In this document: positions 58,592 through 64,000 of the stretch, piece after piece
Layout: the number at the start of each line of letters is the position of its first letter
Numbering within the stretch: the first letter of the stretch is position 1
NCBI RefSeq assembly: GCF_005869225.1
Contig: NZ_SWFP01000009.1
Location: 299,633 to 363,632, forward strand
Reading direction: 5' to 3'
DNA length: 64,000 nucleotides
Origin: Dyadobacter bucti
GTDB taxonomy: Bacteria > Bacteroidota > Bacteroidia > Cytophagales > Spirosomataceae
Made by a program: the position numbers and the translations under genes
Notes under the pieces: generated by a model
The model's database searches: none
What the model was told of the DNA's origin: nothing
Seen by the model: the letters and a program-made list of their open reading frames with translations, nothing else

Positions 58592-60469
58592 TTATTTTAG
58601 GACCGGTAAAAGTATATGGCTGCTATTTTTTGCATCATGGTAAATCGTAATTTTTGACTTTTGGAAATCCACCTCGTCCGCCTCAAAAATATTCATGAAT
58701 TTCTGAGGATTTCTGTCAACCAGCGGAAACCAGCTGCTTTGGACCTGAACCATAATCCGGTGCCCTTTTTTGAAAGTGTGGGCAGTTTCATTGAGTTTTA
58801 CAGTCACTTTTTCAATTTTATCTTTTACAAAAGGCTCCGGTTTGCTGAAACTGTTCCGGAATTTTCCGCGCAAAACCTCCGCTCTTACCATTTGCTGGTA
58901 ACCGCCCATTTGAACCGGCCGCTGCCCTTCCTGAACTGCCGGCAAAACCGAATTGGCAGGCCACACATCTATTACCTTAACAATGAAATCGGCATCGGAT
59001 CCTGTCATCGAAACCATCAGGTTAGCGACAATTTCGCCTGTTAACGTCAAATCCTCCGGCAAAGAATCAGTCTGAAAAGTAAGCACATCCGGGCGCCGCG
59101 ACGCAAACCGCTGATCTTCGGCCATATATTCATTGTTTCTGCTTCCGCGGATCACATTGGTATATGGAACCGGCCGCGCAGGATCGCTTTCGTATGTAGT
59201 CGCGCTTTTTGCACTGGTAGGTTTAGCAATTGAAAGTTTACTGTTTGCGTCCAGGTAATAGGCAGTGGGCTGGCTGTTTTTAGGAGGCCAGATGTCATAG
59301 TTTTTCCATTGGTTGGAACCGGTTTCAAAAACGGTCACCTCCGGGAGGGAGAAGATACCTTTTCCTTTTAGGTAAAAATTGAAAAATCTGGTCTCGATCT
59401 CTTCCTGAAAATACTTGTTGACATCCGCACCAAACTGATAATTGGCGAACGATGTCCACGACGGCGACGCCCAGCCGCCATGCGTCCACGGCCCCATTAC
59501 CAACCTGGAATTGTTGCCGGGCGACTGCTTTTCAATTGCCGAATAAGTTTTCAAGGCACCGTATAAATCCTCCGCGTCAAACCATCCGCCTACGATCAGA
59601 ACGGCGGGTTTGATGTTTTTCAAATGATTTTTTATGTTCCGCGACTGCCAGAATTCATCATAAACAGGATGTGCCACAGTCTGCCGCCAGATACTGTTGG
59701 GATCGGAAAAATAGGCCTCTGTGTTCGCTTTTTTCAGCGGACCGAAATCCAGGAAATATTGGTATGCATCGTTGTAACTCGCATTGAAAAAAGGCTTGTA
59801 ACTTTCTCCATTTTCACTTTTTGGCCCGTCGAACCCGCTGTAAAAACCAAAATTATCCATCAGGAAAAACGCCCCGTTGTGATAACAATCATCGCCGATA
59901 AACTCATCCGACATAGGAGCCTGTGGCGAAACCGCTACCAGGGCGGGATGTGCATTCGGCAGGGAAGCGGTGGAGTAAAATCCCGGAAACGAAATCCCAG
60001 ACTGGCCGACCTTTCCATTGTTTTTCGTGTTTTTCAGCAACCATTCAATGGTGTCGTAAGTGTCGCTCGACTCGTCTACATCCTGTTTGCTTTTTTTATC
60101 GGCGATCGCTGGTGTCATTTCCCGGAACTTACCTTCACTTTTATAGCGGCCACGTGCATCCTGGTAAACAAAAATGTATTTCTCGCGCATTAGCAAAGCA
60201 TTCGGGCCCAGCCGCTGGCGATATGCAGCACTACCATAGGGACGCACGGAATAGGGCGTCCGCTGCATCAAAATCGGGTAGGTTTGTGAAGTATCTTTCG
60301 GTGTGTAAATGGACGTGAACAGCCGGACGCCGTCACGCATCACAATATATGTTTCTAATTTCTGATAGTTGTTTTTGACCCAGCTAGTATCCGCAGCGGT
60401 ATTTTGCGACTTGCCGCAAAGCGTGGTTATGATAATTAGAAAAAGACAAACCGTAATATTTTTCTTCAT
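58592..60469 (-). CDS. CocE/NonD-family alpha/beta hydrolase, secreted
   Basis: A 625-residue protein with signal peptide (1-21) and an S15/CocE catalytic domain (IVMRDGVRLFTSIYTPKDTSQTYPILMQRTPYS). The nucleophile Ser160 is in GISFPG (158-163), matching the GxSxxG elbow of CocE. The C-terminal jelly-roll domain starts near residue 440 and ends with HRIMVQVQSSWFPLVDRNPQKFMNIF. Members cleave esters, amides or glutaryl-type side chains; the substrate is unknown. It starts a minus-strand group with thuA and the beta-helix gene, 72 bp upstream of thuA. Confidence 0.88.
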   Translation of the reverse strand: MKKNITVCLFLIIITTLCGKSQNTAADTSWVKNNYQKLETYIVMRDGVRLFTSIYTPKDTSQTYPILMQRTPYSVRPYGSAAYRQRLGPNALLMREKYIFVYQDARGRYKSEGKFREMTPAIADKKSKQDVDESSDTYDTIEWLLKNTKNNGKVGQSGISFPGFYSTASLPNAHPALVAVSPQAPMSDEFIGDDCYHNGAFFLMDNFGFYSGFDGPKSENGESYKPFFNASYNDAYQYFLDFGPLKKANTEAYFSDPNSIWRQTVAHPVYDEFWQSRNIKNHLKNIKPAVLIVGGWFDAEDLYGALKTYSAIEKQSPGNNSRLVMGPWTHGGWASPSWTSFANYQFGADVNKYFQEEIETRFFNFYLKGKGIFSLPEVTVFETGSNQWKNYDIWPPKNSQPTAYYLDANSKLSIAKPTSAKSATTYESDPARPVPYTNVIRGSRNNEYMAEDQRFASRRPDVLTFQTDSLPEDLTLTGEIVANLMVSMTGSDADFIVKVIDVWPANSVLPAVQEGQRPVQMGGYQQMVRAEVLRGKFRNSFSKPEPFVKDKIEKVTVKLNETAHTFKKGHRIMVQVQSSWFPLVDRNPQKFMNIFEADEVDFQKSKITIYHDAKNSSHILLPVLK

Positions 60470-60503
60470 GGTCGCGCCTGCTTTTTTTGATTTTTGTATA
60501 AGG

Positions 60504-60541
60504 CAAAAATACAGAAGAAACCACGTGGATCACGCGTGGCC
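60504..60541. promoter_or_regulatory. Promoter and palindromes between CocE and MBL-fold genes
   Basis: On the minus strand TATTTTTG (60504-60511) is a perfect -7 element for the CocE gene. Just upstream of it lie two perfect 8-bp palindromes, CCACGTGG (60521-60528) and CACGCGTG (60531-60538), 10 bp centre to centre. They sit where a regulator could cover the -33 region, and no TTG is present there, suggesting an activator-dependent promoter. Confidence 0.45.
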
Positions 60542-60606
60542 AAACATATAGTTTTGAATGTAAAAATTTGCATATATATTTACCGACTGATTACTCAATC
60601 TAGGAG

Positions 60607-61737
60607 ATGAAACAAAAACTTAAAAAGATATTTATGATATTTTTCATAGTGATGGCGGCCCTGGCGGTGGCTATTTATGTATTCCTGCAACAACCGCAAT
60701 TCGGGAAATTACCTTCCGGCGAAAGACTTGAAAGAATAAAAAAGTCTCCCAATTACCGCGACGGGCAGTTTCAGAATGAAAGTTTTACGCCGGACTTAGC
60801 CGAAGGTTCAAGCTATCTGAAAGTGCTCACGGAGTTTTTTTTTGGAAAAAGCCAATACAACATTCCCGGCGCCGTGATCCCTTCGCGAAAAACCGACCTT
60901 TTGCATTTAAACCCGGATGAAGATGTTTTGGTATGGTTTGGGCATTCATCCTACTTCATGCAGATTGACGGCAAGACTTTTCTCGTCGATCCGGTTTTCA
61001 GTGGCAGCGCATCCCCGATCAAATTTACCACGCCAAGTTTCAAGGGTACTGATGTTTATTCCGTCGATGATTTCCCGGCTATCGACTATCTTTTGATTTC
61101 GCACGATCACTGGGACCATCTTGATTATGAGACTGTTTTGAAACTCAAATCAAAAGTCGGGCGGGTTGTTACCGGCCTGGGCACCGGAGCCCACCTGGAA
61201 CATTGGGGATTTGATATGTCCAAAGTCAGCGAAAAAGACTGGAATGAGGAAGTGGATTTTGGAAATGGTTTCACAATAAATGTTACTCCCGGCCGGCATT
61301 TCGCAGGGCGCACATTCAGCCGGAACAAGGCATTGTGGGTTTCATTTGTTTTGAAAACGCCAACTATGAAAATCTTCATCGGTGGGGATTCCGGTTACGA
61401 CAATCATTTCAAAAAAATAGGGGAGAAGTTTGGGCCGTTTGACCTCGCGATCCTGGAATGTGGTCAGTATAACGAAGCCTGGAAATACATTCACATGATG
61501 CCGGAGGAGACCGTTACCGCCGCCCATGACCTCAAAGCCACGAAATTAATGCCGGTCCACTGGTCCAAATTCTCACTCGCATTGCACGACTGGAACGAAC
61601 CCATTCAAAGAGCCACCATTGAAGCCCAGAAACAGAATATGCCACTCGTAACCCCGCTCATCGGCCAGAAAGTAGACCTGAAAGGCGAACAGGTTTTTGA
61701 ACAATGGTGGAGAAATAAGCAGCTGCAACCCGAGTAG
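60607..61737 (+). CDS. Membrane-anchored MBL-fold hydrolase (UlaG/NAPE-PLD type)
   Basis: A 376-residue protein with one N-terminal membrane helix (about 8-28). The metallo-beta-lactamase fold is shown by FGHSSYFMQIDGKTFLVDPVFS, the metal motif HDHWDH (166-171), GTGAHLEHWG, GGDSGYDNHF and the final HW in LMPVHWSKF. It resembles bacterial UlaG and NAPE-hydrolysing phospholipase D-like enzymes, acting on a phosphoester or lactone in the periplasm. Divergent from the CocE gene. Confidence 0.85.
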   Translation: MKQKLKKIFMIFFIVMAALAVAIYVFLQQPQFGKLPSGERLERIKKSPNYRDGQFQNESFTPDLAEGSSYLKVLTEFFFGKSQYNIPGAVIPSRKTDLLHLNPDEDVLVWFGHSSYFMQIDGKTFLVDPVFSGSASPIKFTTPSFKGTDVYSVDDFPAIDYLLISHDHWDHLDYETVLKLKSKVGRVVTGLGTGAHLEHWGFDMSKVSEKDWNEEVDFGNGFTINVTPGRHFAGRTFSRNKALWVSFVLKTPTMKIFIGGDSGYDNHFKKIGEKFGPFDLAILECGQYNEAWKYIHMMPEETVTAAHDLKATKLMPVHWSKFSLALHDWNEPIQRATIEAQKQNMPLVTPLIGQKVDLKGEQVFEQWWRNKQLQPE

Positions 61738-61745
61738 GAAAAGCG

Positions 61746-61788
61746 AATGAAAATTGTCAAATTTGGGTAACTATTGACAATTTTCATT
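61746..61788 (+). terminator. Terminator of the MBL-fold gene
   Basis: AATGAAAATTGTCAA (61746-61760) and TTGACAATTTTCATT (61774-61788) form a perfect 15-bp stem with a 13-nt loop, followed by T-rich sequence, 8 bp after the stop. Confidence 0.7.
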
Positions 61789-61810
61789 TTTCAATTTAAC
61801 TATACACATT

Positions 61811-62014
61811 ATGGATCAGGAAACATTGGATAATGTAAGAGCTGTGATTGCAGCGAGGCAAAAAGCTATCATGGAGTCGGAAAATCCGAAACAGGCGGCG
61901 ATAGATCACCTCAAAGAAATTGGCTTTCTGAACCCTGACGGCACGCTTGCTGAAAGATTTGGCGGGCCTGCAATGGAGCCCACGCTCGAATCAGTCGCCG
62001 ACAAATCGGAGTAA
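61811..62014 (+). CDS. Hypothetical small acidic protein
   Basis: A 67-residue protein (MDQETLDNVRAVIAARQKAI, then ENPKQAAIDHLKEIGFLNPDGTLAERFGG) with a helical first half and a short GFLNPDGTLAE turn. The pattern A..HL...G.L..DG.L...Y/F recurs in small proteins encoded next to toxin-like genes, so it could be an antitoxin-like partner of the following gene, but the 100-bp gap argues for caution. Start ATG 61811 follows the terminator hairpin. Confidence 0.55.
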   Translation: MDQETLDNVRAVIAARQKAIMESENPKQAAIDHLKEIGFLNPDGTLAERFGGPAMEPTLESVADKSE

Positions 62015-62114
62015 CGTTTAGTGCTTTTTATTTTAGATTTTAATCCCTCCAAATTAAATTATTGAATGGTGCGACCGCTTTTGGCGGCTTCGTGGTCATT
62101 CATCACACATTACC

Positions 62115-62702
62115 ATGAACAATTTTTACTATCGAAACACTACAGTTTTCGGTTTTCACGGCTGTCGCAAAGACATCAAAATCGACTTGTTATCTGGAAA
62201 CAAGAAATTCAATATCAGCCAGAAGCCTTACGATTGGCTTGGCGCTGGGGTATATTTTTGGGAGAATGATGAAATAAGAGCTGGTGATTGGGCGCGGGAC
62301 AGATTCGGTGCGGACGCTGCTGTAATTGGAGCCAAGATTAACCTCTCAAATTGTTTTGACATATCAAACTCATATTCCAGGCGAGTGCTGATGAATACGC
62401 ATTCTGACTTATCGGCGATCAGCAGAATTTCAGGAATTCCACTGCCAATGAATAAACCGCACCCCAGATTTATCGGCAATCCTGATGACAGACCTTTGCG
62501 TTATTTGGACAGAGCAGTAATCGAATTTGCACTCGACAATGCGGCCAATGGGAGTAACTCCCAAAATTATGCAATTGTCCGCGCTGCCTTCCAAGAGGGA
62601 TTCGAGCTTTATCCTGGCAGCGCATTCCGCGAACACGACCATATACACCTCTGCGTTCGGAACCCGGATTTGTTGACGGAGCTGTTTGATCCTGATTTTT
62701 GA
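62115..62702 (+). CDS. Putative ADP-ribosyltransferase-like protein
   Basis: A 195-residue protein. FGFHGCRKDIKID near residue 12 and PYDWLGAGVYFWENDEIRAGDWA near residue 38 form a motif pair seen in a widespread group of uncharacterised proteins and resemble the H-x-G and Y-F core of PARP/ART folds. Later VIGAKINLSNCFDI and NYAIVRAAFQEGFELYPGSAF fit further strands, and REHDHIHLCVRNPDLL ends the fold. A catalytic Glu is not certain. It lies in an accessory cluster with HicB-like and Xre proteins, which supports a toxin-like role. This is inference; I do not know an experimental function. Confidence 0.5.
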   Translation: MNNFYYRNTTVFGFHGCRKDIKIDLLSGNKKFNISQKPYDWLGAGVYFWENDEIRAGDWARDRFGADAAVIGAKINLSNCFDISNSYSRRVLMNTHSDLSAISRISGIPLPMNKPHPRFIGNPDDRPLRYLDRAVIEFALDNAANGSNSQNYAIVRAAFQEGFELYPGSAFREHDHIHLCVRNPDLLTELFDPDF

Positions 62703-62727
62703 AGGTGATGTACTGGCAAGTTAAGAT

Positions 62728-63135
62728 TTATACCAGCACTACTTCTTTCAATTTCTCGCCAAGCTCATGGATTGCATTTTCCAGCTTTTTAGATTGGCTG
62801 GCCGAGGGGAATTTCGTTCCTGCTACATAATGCCTTACCAAAGACGCATTTATGCCGGCTCTCTTCGCAATTGCTCCCACTTTTACATCTTCAAATGTCT
62901 CGAAAAACGCGCTAAGATAGTAGGCATGTTCGAAGGTTATATTATTGATTTTTAGGCTTTTCCATTCCTCATTAGCCTGCCCCTCATGTAGGATATAGTC
63001 ATCCAGAAGATCTTTCAAATTATGCTCTATTTCTTCAACGGTTTTGCCGTTGGTTACCGGCAGATAATCGGGGATATTCTCGATACGTCCCCATAATTCG
63101 TCATCGCTTTTTTCAATTATGATTGTCAGTTTCAT
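62728..63135 (-). CDS. HicB-like protein with C-terminal HTH, no HicA
   Basis: From ATG 63135 the protein has 135 residues. The N-terminal half (KLTIIIEKSDDELWGRIENIPDYLPVTNGKTVEEIEHNLKDLLDDYI) has the HicB partial RNase H-like fold. The C-terminal half holds a Xre-like HTH (VGAIAKRAGINASLVRHYVAGTKFPSASQSKKLENAI). HicB antitoxins normally pair with a HicA RNA-cleaving toxin of about 60 residues; none is adjacent here. It is convergent with the ART-like gene (25 bp) and may have been retained as a regulator. Confidence 0.72.
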   Translation of the reverse strand: MKLTIIIEKSDDELWGRIENIPDYLPVTNGKTVEEIEHNLKDLLDDYILHEGQANEEWKSLKINNITFEHAYYLSAFFETFEDVKVGAIAKRAGINASLVRHYVAGTKFPSASQSKKLENAIHELGEKLKEVVLV

Positions 63136-63164
63136 ATTGTTTCTCATTGTGTGTGAGCAAAAGT

Positions 63165-63188
63165 AAAGGTCGCAAATTTGCGACCTTT
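63165..63188. promoter_or_regulatory. Perfect 24-bp palindrome upstream of the HicB-like gene
   Basis: Arms AAAGGTCGCAAA and TTTGCGACCTTT are exact reverse complements with no spacer. It lies 29 bp before the HicB-like ATG and 28 bp after the stop of the Xre gene, both minus strand. It could be an operator for autoregulation, or a terminator of the Xre gene since a loop of four A/T is possible. The lack of a spacer favours an operator. Confidence 0.5.
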
Positions 63189-63216
63189 TGGCAATTTTCT
63201 ATAAAAAAATTTCAGG

Positions 63217-63570
63217 CTATTTCCCTTTCAACTCATCAATCTTCTTCTCCAAAGCAGCCAATCTATCCTCGTTACCCGACAGTGCTTTTCGCTGCAAATC
63301 AATGTATTCATCTTTGGTGATTGTGATAGTATTGGATTGATCTATCTGCTTGGAAAAGATTGGCTCATCGCCACCAGTTCCTAAAAGCAGCCAGTTAGGA
63401 TCGACTTCGAAAATTTTCACAATTTCACTTGCGGCTTCTGCTGTCAGGCTGGCGTTTCCTTTTTCTATTCTGTTATAGGTTGTTTGGGCAACACCAATCT
63501 TCTTAGCAAATTGATTTTCACTAAGTTGTAAATACTCCCTTATTGTTTTTACCCTCCGAATATCAAACAT
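63217..63570 (-). CDS. Xre-family repressor with coiled-coil tail
   Basis: A 117-residue protein with an N-terminal Xre HTH (residues 7-62, IREYLQLSENQFAKKIGVAQTTYNRIEKGNASLTAEAASEIVKIFEVDPNWLLLG), a short linker and a charged coiled coil at the end (about 90-117, LSGNEDRLAALEKKIDELKG). It resembles phage-type or conjugative-element repressors. It is divergent from a 69-residue gene whose promoter carries TGGAAT/ATTCCA half-sites, probably its operator. Confidence 0.85.
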   Translation of the reverse strand: MFDIRRVKTIREYLQLSENQFAKKIGVAQTTYNRIEKGNASLTAEAASEIVKIFEVDPNWLLLGTGGDEPIFSKQIDQSNTITITKDEYIDLQRKALSGNEDRLAALEKKIDELKGK

Positions 63571-63579
63571 TAAGCCTAA

Positions 63580-63636
63580 TGGAATAAATATTTAGTCAAT
63601 ATGGCTTGTAATCATTCCAAATTGAACGTATCTTTG
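63580..63636 (+). promoter_or_regulatory. Promoter with repressor half-sites for the 69-residue gene
   Basis: TTG (63606-63608) and TATCTTTG (63629-63636), 20 bp apart, form a full-consensus plus-strand promoter. TGGAAT (63580-63585) and its reverse complement ATTCCA (63614-63619) flank the TTG, as expected of an operator for the divergent Xre repressor. Confidence 0.6.
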
Positions 63637-63670
63637 CTAAACACAAACTGTTAAACGCAAATTACACATT

Positions 63671-63880
63671 ATGCAAATGGAAACAAGTACACCACCTCAG
63701 GCCGGAATCCCAATAAAACAGCGGCTTTTAGCCCGCTTTACCCGTGCCAAAGCGATCGTCGGCCCGAAATGGAAAGACGCTTTGGCGAAATCCGATCCTT
63801 TTTTCGATACCCGGACCGGCGAAGCATATATGCGGTCTGTGGGGCAAGCCTGCTCCGATCCGCGCCGCGGAGATGTTTGA
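63671..63880 (+). CDS. Small hypothetical gene, probably cut by an IS element
   Basis: A 69-residue frame (IKQRLLARFTRAKAIVGPKWKDALAKSDPFF, then GEAYMRSVGQACSDPRRGDV) starting at ATG 63671 behind a full-consensus promoter. Its TGA stop at 63878-63880 coincides with the likely left tip of an IS element (TGAGGTGGC), so the natural C-terminus may be missing. It belongs to the Xre module; no function recognised. Confidence 0.55.
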   Translation: MQMETSTPPQAGIPIKQRLLARFTRAKAIVGPKWKDALAKSDPFFDTRTGEAYMRSVGQACSDPRRGDV

Positions 63881-64000
63881 GGTGGCTCCCGAAAGCGGCA
63901 CACATTTTTGCACAACATGATGCAAAATGGGAGTTCAGAAAGAGAGCAAAACCCGAAAGAGTTATGATGCTGAGTTTAAGCAGGAAGTAACGAGAATGTT
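63878..64000 (+). mobile_element. IS3-type insertion sequence, left end (cut by window edge)
   Basis: The element seems to begin at TGAGGTGGCTCCCGAAAGCG (63878-63897), a TG-starting tip like those of IS3-family inverted repeats. A transposase frame begins 49 bp inside. The right end lies beyond the window, so the inverted repeat and target duplication cannot be checked; the boundary is inferred. Confidence 0.6.
63927..64000 (+). CDS. IS3-family transposase OrfA, N-terminal fragment
   Basis: From ATG 63927 the frame reads MGVQKESKTRKSYDAEFKQE then VTRM to the window end. The K-x-Y-D-A-E-F-K-x-E-V signature is the usual start of OrfA helix-turn-helix proteins of IS3-like elements. The gene runs past position 64000. 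OrfB must be checked in the adjacent sequence. Confidence 0.8.
   Translation, partial: MGVQKESKTRKSYDAEFKQEVTRM

Noticed and set aside
1..64000. tRNA or rRNA genes
   Set aside because: I looked for GTTCGAATC-type T-loops and CCA-bearing cloverleaf ends and found none that fold; a dedicated tRNA search would settle it.

Overview
The window reads as a chromosomal segment of a Bacteroidota bacterium, most likely a Cytophagales/Spirosomaceae species close to Dyadobacter. The grounds are promoters of the TTG-N19/20-TAnnTTTG type, FecI/FecR-type sigma and anti-sigma pairs, LiaF/PspC and head-GIN (DUF2807) envelope genes, and moderate GC with AT-rich spacers. This assignment rests on gene content and sequence style only. 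I saw no tRNA, rRNA or CRISPR array.

Layout. (1) 1-5.3 kb: a uronate (pectin/polyuronate breakdown) operon on the minus strand (KduD, KduI, two KdgF-like cupins, a hexuronate-type MFS transporter and the start of a secreted protein), divergent from a LacI-family regulator. (2) 5.3-14.4 kb: NUDIX hydrolase, secreted GH31 glycosidase, atypical redoxin, methionine aminotransferase, a Xre/RES toxin-antitoxin pair, a LolE-like ABC permease and glutamine-dependent NAD synthetase. (3) 14.5-22 kb: envelope sensing and stress, with a sigma/FecR/STN-surface-repeat trio, a DUF2807 lipoprotein, a VanX-type dipeptidase and a PspC/LiaF-like operon. (4) 22-29 kb: a degenerate TrpF-like barrel, a DUF4160 pseudogene with its DUF2442 partner, a galactose operon (2-hydroxyacid dehydrogenase, galK, galM) and fumC. 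(5) 29-45 kb: a cobalamin riboswitch in front of B12-independent metE, and B12-dependent metH about 9 kb further on. Between them lie a carbamoyltransferase/SGNH/DUF5989/SxtJ cassette, Ppx, and a sigma factor paired with an anti-sigma protein that seems to end in an outer-membrane barrel. (6) 45-54.7 kb: nucleoside transporter, a membrane protein/histidine kinase/response regulator operon, BrkB, SppA, SixA, XerD and AroQ. (7) 54.7-61.7 kb: a secreted carbohydrate/ester group (double beta-helix protein fused to a gluconolactonase-like domain, ThuA, CocE-type hydrolase, MBL-fold hydrolase). (8) 61.8-64 kb: an accessory end with a putative ADP-ribosyltransferase-like protein, a HicB-like antitoxin without HicA, a Xre repressor, and a small gene apparently cut by an IS3-type element that runs off the window.

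The most unusual structure is non-coding. Two intergenic arrays (32033-32198 and 53149-53367) carry GTCA repeated at about one helical turn in the left half and TGAC in the right half, so each array is a large inverted repeat whose motifs are phased on one DNA face. Other points for follow-up are the carbamoylation cassette, the apparent dual-membrane anti-sigma protein, the STN protein that lacks a TonB receptor, and several regulators or sigma factors that have no usable ATG start.
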